Origin: Thinopyrum elongatum
Lineage: Eukaryota; Streptophyta; Magnoliopsida; Poales; Poaceae
NCBI GenBank assembly: GCA_011799875.1
Contig: CM022303.1
Coordinates: 728,768,340-728,832,339, forward strand
DNA length: 64,000 bases
Reading direction: 5' to 3'
Positions 23,961-35,669 of the stretch are shown in pieces. How positions within the stretch are numbered: the stretch's first letter is position 1; each line of letters opens with the position of its first letter. The notes under the pieces are model-generated. The model was given only the letters and a program-made list of their open reading frames with translations. It was not told the DNA's origin and did no database searches. Both the position numbers and the translations under genes were made by a program.

Positions 23961-26900
23961 ATGTCTGCTGCTGAATCACTAGGTTCTCATCAACTTAACT
24001 CATTTGCAGCATTTCTCGAAGATAAGTTACACACTTCCTCAGAAACATCCATTGTTCAAAATCCTCTAGTGAAGAAAATGGCTGATGGTAAAAGACCTCA
24101 GAAGGGAGGAAAGAGGCCAGAAACAAATACTGCTTTTGAGATCCCTGATGACATCTAGGATGAATATTGTACTCCTGATGAAGCAACTCATGGCAAGGAG
24201 AACAAAAATCAGCGCAAAGTGCGCATTCAGAAGATTGAGAGGAGATGGGCAAGAGAATGGAGGGAATATCGCTATGTCACTCCCAAGTACATGAAGAAAT
24301 TCGCTGTTAACCCTCCATGTCCAAGACCTCCATTGGCTCCTGGCCAAGAAGCTGATCCCACTAGCATCAGAAGAGGTGAGGAATTTCCCAAGGAGTGGGC
24401 TAAGCGACAAGCCAAGCTGGCCAAAATGGCTAAGGAGGCAGTGAAGAAATTCAATGAAGATTCTGTTGCTGCCGCCGCTGAGGCCTCTGCTATCAAGCGT
24501 AAGAAGGCTATGCTAAAGAAATCAGCTGTCAAGACAAGTTTCTCAGCTGCAATGCCCTCACGGCCAAGCTCTTCAAAGCCCTCACGGCCTGATCCTCAAG
24601 CAAATTCCTCAAAAGCAGCTCCAACTCCCTCAGTTGCAAAATCCTCAGCTGCTCTTGCAAAGTCCTCAGCACCTGTGCATCTTGCCACATGCCAAAGGAC
24701 TACTGAATCTCAATTGCTTCAGGAGTCTCTGCAAGTTCTTCAGCTCCACCTCAGTCTTCAACAACCCCTATCTTGCTGAAGAAAATGGCCACTGCTGGAC
24801 GAGGCACAAGACCAAGTCCTCACAAGAAGCAGGTCGCCTTTCAGGTTCCGTCAAGCGAAGACGAAGCTGATGACGAAGAATTAGCTGAGATCATCATAGA
24901 TCGACAACAAAGGGCCGCTAGAGCCAAAGGCAGTGCGGTGCCGCTCATGCTGGATCCACGGAAGATCCTTGATTTTATTGATCTATGGCACAAGAACCCT
25001 AACACACCTTTGCCTGAATTAAACCTCACTCCTGGTCAAAGTCACATGTTGACGGCCTTCATTACTGAAGAAAAATGGAAATTTGAAAAAGCCAGGCAGG
25101 TGAGGAAGGCTCAGTACAAGAAGGAGCGTTTTCTGAAGAATAATGTTGTAAACATGTCTCCTGATGAACTTGTGAATCTGCAAAAGGAGATCAAAGCACC
25201 CAGTGATGAATTTGACGCTTATCAGGCAGATTGGCTAGGTGCCAAAGTCAGATTCGTCAGAATGGCAAAAGGATTTACTCCTAGTGTTGCAGCTTCATCG
25301 CAACCCAAATTTCCTCAGACTGGAACATCTGTTCAGTCTACTGAAGAAAATGAAAGCGCCAGAGCTGATGAAGAAATTCCAGTCTCTGAAGAAAATGCTA
25401 GGGCAACCTCCAATATTGCGCCTGAAAAGCAATCCAGGCCAGTTAATACATCTACTACTGCGCCTGAGGAATCTGAACAAGCCATGGCAACTGCATCAGT
25501 TGTGCCTGAAGAAATTCAACCAATTTCCTCTGCTCCTCCTGCACCAATGACAAGCATCAACCTTCCTTTCGCATCAGAAGCGAAGAAAACCAAGGCTGCG
25601 GAGCGAGCAGTTGTGAAGAAAAGGAAAGCATCTGCATCTTCTGAGTCTTCTGCTCCCAAGAAAGTGAAGACTTTGAAGAGCTCAACTGAAAACCCAATTG
25701 ATGCTATTCCAATATCAAGCATGCCATCAAAGGTGAGCATTCCCTTTGGTGAGGAATATGAAATTCCAAGTAAATCTGATGAAGAAGATCCTTCTGCTGC
25801 TTCGACAGAGCAGTTGGATGAAGACATTGAAGTGGATAATATCCCTTCAACTCCGCTGGTATCATCGCCCATGCCTCAGTTCACAGCTGAAGAGGCAGGC
25901 GTCGAAGAAATTGAAGAAGATGAGGATGTGGATATTGGGTCTACAACACCTATTTTGAATGATGACTTTTGGGAAAGTCATCACCCCAATTCACCTCCGA
26001 CAACCCCGCTACATCAAGTTCCTCAGTCCCCTGTGCCAACTGAAGAAATTCATACGGGCTCTGATGAACGTCAAGCTTCACTTCATTCTTTTCCTGAAGA
26101 AGTTCCAGCCACTAGCGCTGATGTACGTATGTCTGAAGAAATGGAGGGCAAGACTGCTGCTGAAATTCCTCAGCCTGTGGCTCCAATGGCTATACCTCAA
26201 GAGGCTATGAAGACTTCAACTTTTAATCTTCAGCCCAAGCCACAGAACCCTCACTCCAAGAAGCAGAAGTTTAATGCTGAGGATTTCTTCAATGAGCACA
26301 TATTCTTCATTGACTACAATCCCTATGACTCTGCTCGACTTCGTCGCAAGCGCTTCTGGACTGCAAGCCAGATGAACTTCTATTCCACATTGTTGTTTGA
26401 TAAGGATAAGACCTTTGAACATGAGCAAATTCCTCATGTAGATATGGAATCGCTGCCCTGCTTCACCCTAGTCCTCAGTGTTCTTCATGACGCTGGGTTA
26501 CTCAATTTCTGCACCGACATCTGCGATTGGAATGAAGAACTCATTCTTCAATTCTTCGCCACGCTGCACATTACTGGAAATGTTGATGATGTCAATTCAT
26601 GGGTATTGGACTAGATGACCGATAATACTCATTTCAAAGCACCGGCCTCTGAATTGCTTCATGCCGTCCCAGTCAGTCTTCCCACTGAAGGTGCAAGGCT
26701 TCTCTATGTTGAACCTGAACTGTCTGATCATCTGATGCAAGTGCTGATGAAGCCTTTGAAGCCAGGCCAAGCTCCAAGGACCAAATTCCTCGTCAAGGAA
26801 TTGCTCTATGTGCCAAGGACAGTTTATCGCATATTGACCAAAACCCTCATTCCAATCAAGGGCCACAACTCTGATGATGAAGAAGTTGTTGGCATTATGA

Positions 26901-27688
26901 AGAATCTTCTGTTCAATATCATTCATGGTATTCCTATCAACTACCACGATTTCTTCATGAGGACTTTGGCCAATGCTGCTCTGTCGCCTTTTGAGTTGAA
27001 GCCTTATGCTCCCTGGATCATGAGATTCATCAGATCAAGGTCTTCAATTCATTATAAGGCTGACTTTCAAAATCATCTCAGCTATTTGCCCCCTATTGAA
27101 GTCCTCAAACGGACTATTTCCTCAGCTGACGAGAAGGGCAAGGCTGCTGTTATTGATGAAGGTACTCGTCCATTGGATGGACAGTTTCGCAAAGCTACTT
27201 CCTATTCCACCAGTGATGACTCTGCAACTCAAGATTCTGCCGCCAAAGCTTCAGAACATAATCCTCAAACCACAGCTCCGCGTGTGATGACTGATCATGA
27301 ACTTCTCTTTAGTCTTCATCAGAAAGTTGATCGAAATCACAAGTGGGTCAAGCGTCAGTTTGGTGCAATTCTTCGGAACATGACAGTCACTCAAAATACT
27401 TTGAAGAAGAATCACTACTACTTGCATTAAGTCTTTGACTGCACTTGGGCGATTCTGTCTAATCTTCATAGTGCTGAAGAACTCAAGGAGATGGGCTTCC
27501 AACAGGACTTTGACTGGTCTCAGCCACCTTCGAAGAAATTCAAGAAAGTCAAAGTTCCTCAGCTTGTTGCCAGTTCATATTCTTCATCGCGCGAGACGGA
27601 TGAAGCTGAAGACTTGAACGACACTGCGGCAGGCCCTACCTCAACGGACGACCCCAACAAAGTTGGCGCTCCTCCATCGACATCATGA
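23961..27688 (+). pseudogene. Sirevirus third ORF (env-position), interrupted
   Basis: The ORF starts at ATG 23961 (MSAAESLGSHQLNSF) directly after a possible splice acceptor. One frame is followed through a TAG at about 24156-24158. A frameshift near 24690-24720 leads into the 24773-26614 block. A TAG at 26612-26614 and a TAA at 27428-27430 follow, and the last in-frame part ends at 27688. The protein is charged and low in complexity in its middle (Ala/Ser/Lys then Glu/Pro/Ser). More ordered regions lie at about 24930-25240 and 26270-27110, the latter with HIFFIDYNPYDSARLRRKRF. I see no clear signal peptide or membrane segment, so the env-like label rests on position only. Its role is unknown. 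Confidence 0.7.
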
Positions 27689-28161
27689 TGATATTCTTCA
27701 GGTGTGTTAGTCCTCATTTTTCGTCCCTTTTGGTCATTCGATGACAAAGGGGGAGAAATTTGAGTTAGTCTTCAAGCGGGTCTTATATATGGGCCATATT
27801 TCTGTTAAGTTACAACTCTTGCTTTTCTGAGGTGTTTGCTCTGATGAGTTGTAAACTTAAGTCCTATGGTGGTCCGATACTTTTGCTCTGTTTTTCTGCA
27901 TGCTATTTCCTCAATACCATAATGCACGCATGCTGAATTTCGTCAGACACCATATTTCATCATTCATTTCAAATTCTTCATATCATATGTTAAATGCGTG
28001 TATGAATTTCAAGATATAGGAGGAGATCTCCATGATATTACTCAACAATGTGCATTTGCTATTTCAAAGAAAATTCCTCAAATATGCACATCTTCAGGGG
28101 GAGTTCTTCTATATCTTGCAAACAAATTCCACATTATCAGTATTTACACTTCATATGTTTA
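27689..28161 (+). other. Sirevirus 3' non-coding region with polypurine tracts
   Basis: The region holds CAAAGGGGGAGAAA at 27745-27758 and AGGGGGAG at 28096-28103. Both resemble polypurine tracts that prime plus-strand synthesis. A third (AAAACGGGGGAGA) lies next to the 3' LTR at 37885-37896. The nested element entered after GTTTA at 28157-28161. Confidence 0.65.
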
Positions 28162-29729
28162 TGTAGGAGATATGCCCTAGAGGCAATAATAAATGTTATT
28201 ATTTATCTCCATGCTCATTATTATGTTTATGTTCCATGCTATAACTGCTGTGGTTCCCGAGCCCGTATATCCATAAAGGCTCTGGGGAAAACCCATGTGC
28301 ACGTGTGGAATAATAAACGGTAAAATGTATTCCTAGTCATGCCTCTAAGACTAGCTCAAGTGTTGCATGATGATTATGTTTTCCCAATCATGGGCATGTC
28401 TATGCCAGCAACTTTGAGGGCACAATGTTAGAAGAACATTTGTGTTGAATCGACCCGATTGATGTTATGCTATGAGATTCATTCGTCACAAGTTAATGGT
28501 TAATAACACAGAGATGGTTAACGTTTGCATAATTCCTCAGACCATGAGAGTATCGAGTTTCTTCATGCTTGATTCATGAACTTTGGGGTTTGTTAAACGT
28601 CATCCGTAACTGGATGGCTATTACGGCGGCTTACGGGTTTATGGAAAAGTGTGTCAAGTAACTTGATAGCTCGAGATTGGGATTTGCTCCTCCGACGATG
28701 GAGAGATATCTCTGGGCCCTCTCGGTGTTATGGTATCCATCATCGTTTGGCCAGACACTTTATGATTTGATCACGGGGATGCCAGAACACGGTAACGAGA
28801 AAAGAGAACAATACCGGTAACGAGGTAACTAGCATAGTGGACAAGTTGTTGATCCACGGGAATGCCAACATGTCTCACCTCGGGTATTTGTAACATATCG
28901 CGAAGCAACAGGAATAGCACACGGCAACTGGAGGTTCACTCGAATATTCATTCGTGTGGGTATAGGGGTCAATATGGGTGTCCACGGCTCCGATGCTGAT
29001 CATTGTTCGGAAAGTGTTCCGGTCATGTCTATACTTCACCGAACCTATAGGGTCACACGCTTAAGGGTCATCTATCTATTGAACGCTAGACAGGGAGTCT
29101 GAGAGAAAGTCACCGAAAATGTTTTGGAGACAACGGAAGAGTTCCGAGAGAGAGAACACCGAAAGAGTTTCGGTAAAACCGAAAAGTTGTTTCGGAATAT
29201 ATTATTTGGTCAAAAAGGGTTTCGGCACCGCCTGGAAATTTTCAGAGGATGCCAGAATTGGTCTGGGAACTTCTGGGAATTTTCGGAGAGAAAAATTGGA
29301 AATGTTCCGAAACTGCCGTAACCGCTGTTAATGCTTTCCGCTGATGAAAACCACCGCACCAAAAATGTTTCGGATCATGCCCAGAATAATTTTAGAGGGT
29401 GCCGGAAATGTTCTGGGACCTTCTGGAATTTTTCAGAAAAAGTTTCGCGGAAAACATCTTCTCTCAGCGCGAGGGGACAAGATCCCACGAATTGGGGGTT
29501 GCATGTTTGTTGGCTTTTTGTCTAGGGAGCATGCATGTTTCATGGAGACATGTTGGTGGCTTGTTGGGGGCCCCCCCCCATGGGGAGACAAGGTGTGGGC
29601 CGGCCCAAGGGCTGCCATGGTGGTGTCCCCTTGGTGCCCCCCTTGTGTTACCATTATGCCCTTTCATGTGTGACATGAAGCTTGGGTATTTTGGTATTTC
29701 AACATCCCACCCCACCCCTTGCCTTGGCC

Positions 29730-29736
29730 TATAAAA
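29730..29736 (+). promoter_or_regulatory. TATA box of the nested element's 5' LTR
   Basis: TATAAAA occurs in the context GGCCTATAAAAGGAGGAG. The matching site in the 3' LTR is at 37239-37245. Confidence 0.8.
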
Positions 29737-29954
29737 GGAGGAGAAGGGGCTGCCATTCTCCCCATCCCTTGCTCTCATACACATGCCAAGATGTTATCTG
29801 GCTTCTCTCTCCCTCCCACGAAAAGAGTTTCGTAGAGCCAAAAGGCTGTCTGGGTTCCGGCAGGAACTAGTTCTGGACGGCGAAGCCCTGCCGGATAGAT
29901 GACACCGTATGTGTGCAACTCTGTAGAGAGGTCGTAGTTTCGATCTTAGTGCCC

Positions 29955-30130
29955 GAGGGGCTGTTCGAGAGTGCCTCCCGAAGGGCTGTCCAAGTGATGG
30001 TCCGAGTTCTATGAGTCCTCCCGAAGGGCTGTCCGAGTGACCGTCCGAGTTTCGAAGGTCCTCCCGAAGGGCTGTCCGCGACACCGTCCGGGGGACTGTC
30101 CGACCGCCTCCCGGAGGGCTGTCCGAGTGG
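29955..30130 (+). repeat. GC-rich short repeats in the LTR transcribed part
   Basis: Five imperfect copies of CCCGAAGGGCTGTCCGAG, spaced about 30-60 bp, lie downstream of the TATA box. The pattern is repeated in the 3' LTR (37463-37638) and, inverted, in the LTR fragment at about 40560-40690. Confidence 0.88.
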
Positions 30131-30332
30131 CGGATGAGGGTATACATCCTCGCGGTTGGGAGGTTGTAAATCCTAGCTGCGGGGATCTGCACCGCCGATC
30201 GTCATCGACTCTACTTCCGCTGCGCTACGAGTCGGTAACGAAAATGATCAAACCTTGTATGCAGTCTCCATAGTGGTCCTGGGCTGGTGCGTAGGGCGGA
30301 AAATTTTTGTTTTCTGCTGCGTTACCCTACAG

Positions 30333-30346
30333 TGGCATCATGAGCC
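30333..30346 (+). promoter_or_regulatory. Primer-binding site of the nested element
   Basis: TGGCATCATGAGCC follows the LTR by one base (G). It is a divergent form of TGGTATCAGAGCC. Confidence 0.65.
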
Positions 30347-33300
30347 GTGCTATGCGTAGATGCACGTTGCGATCTAGAATACATAGAGATGTATGGGTGT
30401 TGCACAATATAATTAGGTAGTAGATGAGTTCTATTACTGAAAATTATTTGTGCGGGTAGCAGATGAAATCTGTTACCCGATGTTCTTGTTGCTTCCCTTG
30501 AATTTGCATAGTCCTGATCTTGACAGCATTGTGGAATCTCACAAAGTTCTGGCAATCCGCGATCCTTTCATGCTGCTCCTGAGTATGCTGATTGACAGAT
30601 CAACGAAGTGCTAACAGTTCTTTGGGTTCCACTTTAGTTAAAGAAAGATGGATGTTTCGCAGACAAAAGGGCAATGCAGATATGATCTGCACGGGGGTCA
30701 TGCGTATGACGAAGTTCAGTATGGGGCTCGAGATTTTATTATCTTGTGTTTCATACACCCTGCATTGTTAATCTAGCGACTTGGATTATCATACTTGATG
30801 ATGGACGTTGGTAGCTTCGGTTTGTTTCGAAACCTTAGAAGCCACGTAAAACAAGTTTTTGCATGATCCAATTAGAGGCGTCTAACTTGGTTTTGCAGGA
30901 GGGTTTGCATGTACATATGATGTGGTATAGCAGTGCTCATAATAATTTGATTATGTATGAGATGACTATATAATGTAAATTTATTAACATGACCTGCGTG
31001 TCATGATTCGGCATGATGGCTGGAGCCATATGATTGCACTTTAATGACCTGCGTGTCAACCTTGTTGTAATGCATTATTTTATTAGCTATAAAGATAGCA
31101 ATATTATCTGGTGCATCGACAAGGTGGTGGCAATCTTCGCGAAGGTGAACACCGACGCGAATGCCGAAGACGAAGAAATACAAGACTTCTCCGTCAGAAA
31201 GGGCTATACCATATCATGCTATTATGAATGGCCTGAGATGTTTATCCCTTATGATGCACCCTTTTTGATTGCGCGGTAGTCGCTTTTATTAGGGTGATCT
31301 CTCACAAAAATATCAAGTAGTTAGTGTTCTCCCAAGTGTAGCACCGTCACGGCAACTAACTTTTCGGGGCATCACATGGACACATGGGTGCGAACGATTA
31401 GGGAAGTGTGAGGCGGGTGAGTTGAGACCTCGCAGCAAGATCACTTGGTTGTCTTGACGTTCTGGAGGAGCGTCCTGAGCTCGGAACACGCCCATCGAAA
31501 GATGAACAAGAGTCACATAGAGATGTGATTGGCAAGTTGGCCTACCGATTGCAATTTTCGTCACTTGAGATGGACACATCCTTGGCGTTGAATTGTAATA
31601 TGGATCTTGAATCGCTCACAATCAATTATGAGAGATATTGATTTGAGTGGGAGAGCACTGTTGAATTAACCTTTTTAATTCTCGGTGCAATTAATTTTGA
31701 ACAGTGTCTAAAGTGTGATTTGCATAATAGTTGTAGAATAATGGCTCGCGTTTCCACCTTCCCTATTAAAATTGAATAGCTGTTAAATATCTGGTTAAAA
31801 CTTTACGGTTGGTAACGTAATGTGAGGATTGTCCTCAAGAGTGCCGAGAAGGACTTTGTCCTATCGCATACTTTGGTATTCTCTCGCTTATGCTATGGAT
31901 CATGTGACTCTCGTCCTTCGATCCAAAAGCTAGAATTCCGTTTCAGTCAAGTGCAATACATTTGCTTCCATGAGACCTGAACTTCGAAAGTTTGGATAGT
32001 TATGTGATATTCATGGAATCTGAAAATCATTTTCAGAGAAAGACAAAGGCTAAAAGATATGAGATATCCAAAGCAATGTTTGTTTGCAAACTATTAGTAA
32101 AGGAGTTTACTATGCATTAGACTGATAAGAGAGGGATCCAGTAGAATGCCTGTCATATGATGAAAGGTGAATAAAACAACAACTTAAAGAGAATGGAAGT
32201 GTCCGAAGGGTGTTAGTGAAACTTTCACGCCTAGGAAGTCCAGGGCTAACGCCACTCTTAAGTTGGGTGCTTCTTCTGAGAGTAGGAGAAATACTAAAAG
32301 TTAAACTGTTAGAAGTATAAAGGCAAAAAGAGAGAAGACTGGAATATCCAGCTCAAGTATGAATGTCATACAAGTTTTTGATGTATAGAAGGCTGGTCAA
32401 AGATATAGTTCTTGGGAATTATGATTAAATTGTTAATCACTAATTCTTGGGTATTGTGAGTTAATCACAAATATACCCGCTCGATTGCATTCTGTTGCAA
32501 CTCGATGTAAGAACTACTATGGCCTGAAAGACTAGCCAGGAATGAGGTTTTGGTATACACAGGGAACATAGTAAATGTTACTATACCTTCCATCGGTGTA
32601 TTACCGTCTGTATTTATTTTCATAATTCATTTAGAGTTTCACAAACTCTAGCCCATTGCATAAGGTATCTTGCAAGAAGGTTGTTCATAAGAGAACTTTT
32701 GATGTTCGAAGTTATGAATAACATAAGGGGCATACTTTCATTGAGAATGAGATGTATGTTATGAATAATGATATTAATATATTACCTCTCGATTTACTTT
32801 CATAATTCATTTTAGAGTTTCATACACTCTAGCCCATTGCAAAATGTTTGTTGCAAAAGGGTTGTTCATAAAAGAACAATTGTTGTTCAGTATTATGAAT
32901 AACATGAAGGGCCATGCTTCCATCCAGATGGGACGTAAATTATGAATATTGATGGTAATATGATACATCCATAACACTGACGCTAAATGTCGCAAGACTA
33001 AAAGAATACCACACAAGTGTGGCGCTGCATTTGGTCACATTGGAGAAACCCGCATGGAAAATTCCATTATGATGGATTTTGAAGTCATTTGATTTTGAAT
33101 CATCTGACACTTGCAACTTTTCTCCGAAAAGTGAAGTGACTAAAATACCGTTCACAGGCCATAAGGAACGAAAAAGAACGTATTGGTGATCATGCATCAT
33201 GATGTATGTAGTCCAATAAATGTTGTTGCAAGTAGTGGATTTATCTATCTTCAGAAATGACTCAAGTAGATATATGGATATTTACTTGATGAGACGTAAG

Positions 33301-35669
33301 TCTAGATCTTTTGAATTCAGTCAAAAGGTTTTCGACAATGAAGTAGAAGTTATTGTAACAAGAAAATTATGTTTCTACAATTAGATTGCAGAAAGGAATA
33401 TTTGAGTTACAAGTTTAGCGAATGTCTGATGAGTTGTGAAAGGGGTTTCATAACTTGCACCTCCCGGAACACCACTGCAAGTGGAAAGTCCGTGAAGATG
33501 TAATCGAACCATTTATGACATGGTAAGATCAAATATGACATAAATAAATTTGCCATTATCCCTTTTAAAGTGATGCTTTAGAGACTGCGGCTTTTACACT
33601 GAAAAGAGCTCCATCAGGTCTGTTGAAATGACGCCATGGTATGGTACGCCCAACCATGTTGTATCTTTTCTTAACATTTGGAATATGGGGCTTGTGTAAA
33701 AGGTTACAAACCTATTCCAAATCAGACAAGTGCTACTTTGTAGGTTATCCCAAGTAATTGGGTATTCCTCCCTCACTATACCGAGGCAAATAGGTTTGCC
33801 ACAAAGAACGGTATGCTTTTTGAAGAAAATGGTTCTTTCAAAAGGTGAGTGGGAGAATAGTGCAACTCGACGAGATAAACAGTATCTTCGTCATCAGGTC
33901 AAAGGAAAGAGACCTTGGAAGTAATTCCAGAGTTTCCTACTGTGACTGATACGAAAGTCTCTACAATAAAATGTATGGACTTCGATCGAACTTGCAGCTG
34001 AACCACGTGGGCAAGGCTCGTGCAAACCTCTCAGGTGCGCAAACGAGATATTGTTGTTAGACAACAGTATACCTACGATACACAAGGAAGCGTTGATGGG
34101 CCCTGACTCCGGAATTGGCTAAATGCCAATACAATCCGAGATAGTTTCCATATAAGTGATTCAAGATTAAAACCTTGATACACCTTTCGGAAGACTTAGA
34201 GTCTGACGAATATTTATGGAACTATAACTGATACGAATAAAAATGTTTTATCCATAAAGCTCGACTTGTTGCAATATACAAGTTCAAGGAGTTGACTACG
34301 ATGAGGTTGCTTCACCGTAGCGATGCTTAAAGTCGGTTCGGGTTGAACTAGCAATTAATACATATTTCATATCATGAGATATAAAACAATGGAAGACAAA
34401 AGGATTTCCATCTGATGGAAATGAAACCAAGGACTTGCATGTGTTACAGTCCAAGGTATTTTGTCAATCCAGAGGATGCTAGTAAGGGTGCAAACTTCGG
34501 AGTTCCAGCGATGGACAGAAGAGAGCAAAGTGGAGTTGGAATCTTCATGTTTTGATGAAATGGTCAAAGGAGTTTTGACTTCATCAATGGATAACGAAGA
34601 TGCTTATAATTCAAGAAAGTAAGTGGGAGCATAATAATATTTCTAAAAACCTTGTGTACTTGACACATTGGTAATTGGAATTAAATTTCTTGACACGAAT
34701 TAGGACTTCATTTGGAAATAGTTTTTCAATGAAGTGCTTGGGCTAAATAGCCTTTATATTAGGCATGATGATCTATGGAGATAGATTTACCTAATAGGGC
34801 TGAGCAAAGATACATATTGACAAGATGCTAAAACCTTTTAGCATTAAAAATGTCAAGGAGTGATTCTTGCCGAAGTCACATGGAAAGAGTTTTTGCAAGA
34901 CTCGGTGTCCCAAAACACTGATGAGCAAAATACATGATGGAGATTCCATACACTCTTGTGTTTGGATTAATCATGTATTCCATGGTATGTAAAAACAACC
35001 AGATATGTCCAATACTCCCAAAGTTGTTGCGAGTATAGATACCAAAGTGATCAAAAGTACTGATCATGGGACAACAGTGAAAAAGGGTCATTGAGTACTA
35101 TAGTAGCACTGATGACATGTTTTCTCGCAAGCGGAGATCATGAAGAGTTCGTTGTAAAAGGTTACATCGATACAGTCTTCAGCCATGCTCGAAGCGATTT
35201 TCAATTTAAGTTAAGGGTTTTGTGTAACACACAATGTGGTGGCACAGTTAGTTGGAAAAGGTTTCCAAACAAATTACTGTGGCGAATTCTATAATAGAGG
35301 CTAAGTATGTTACCGCTTTCGAAGCGACAAAGAAAATGTTGAATCATATAGTTCATTCATGAACTTGGTATGGTTCCAAGATGGCTTTTGTCAATGGGAC
35401 ACTACTGCAGGTAGTTGCTCCATAACTCAGTCTGAGGAATCCAGGTTCGACCTGTGATTCACATACATACAAAGCCAAGTCCACACAAAATATGAATTTT
35501 GTGAAAGCGTAAAAACGCGAGGATACGCAAAGATACACACGGAGCTGAAGTCGTCAGATCCGTTGGACATCAGGCTATACCACATGTGAAGCATATTTAC
35601 ACCGGTGTGCCACAGGTGTAAAGTGCATTAGCATTAACTAGATTATTGACTCTAGTGCAAGTGGGAGTT
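30347..35669 (+). other. Interior of the nested element with no intact gene
   Basis: Across 5.3 kb I find no frame longer than about 90 codons on the coding strand. Traces of gag and pol similarity occur, clearest at 33600-34330. A palindromic direct repeat of about 200 bp (CTTTCATAATTCATTTAGAG to TTGAATAT) occurs at about 32618-32780 and 32799-32950. A purine-rich AGTGCAAGTGGGAGT just before 35670 is the likely polypurine tract. Confidence 0.7.
33600..34330 (+). pseudogene. Decayed Copia integrase and reverse transcriptase remnant
   Basis: Translating in shifting frames gives RLQTYSKSDKCYFVGYPK near 33700-33755. It is the counterpart of the KLQPDKLDPKSEKC...GYPKE block of the Angela-type element at the left of the window. 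An in-frame TAA follows directly. Farther on, VQGVDYDEVASP (about 34284-34319) matches the start of reverse transcriptase, followed by a TAG where the complete element has a Val codon. The linker and most of both domains are missing. It shows descent from an Angela-like ancestor. Confidence 0.75.

Larger units (their letters stand above)
28162..30331 (+). repeat. 5' LTR of the nested Copia element
   Basis: The LTR has TG...CA ends, a TATA box at 29730-29736 and a GC-rich repeated segment downstream of it (29955-30130). Small ORFs here recur in the 3' LTR only because LTRs are copies of each other. Confidence 0.93.

Noticed and set aside
29119..29734. Several small frames present identically at 36627-37242
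   Set aside because: They lie in the LTRs and recur only because the LTRs are copies of each other; there is no motif, and most overlap in conflicting frames.
30341..30600. Possible tRNA or snoRNA near the nested element PBS
   Set aside because: No foldable tRNA or C/D or H/ACA boxes could be drawn; the sequence is ordinary retroelement leader.
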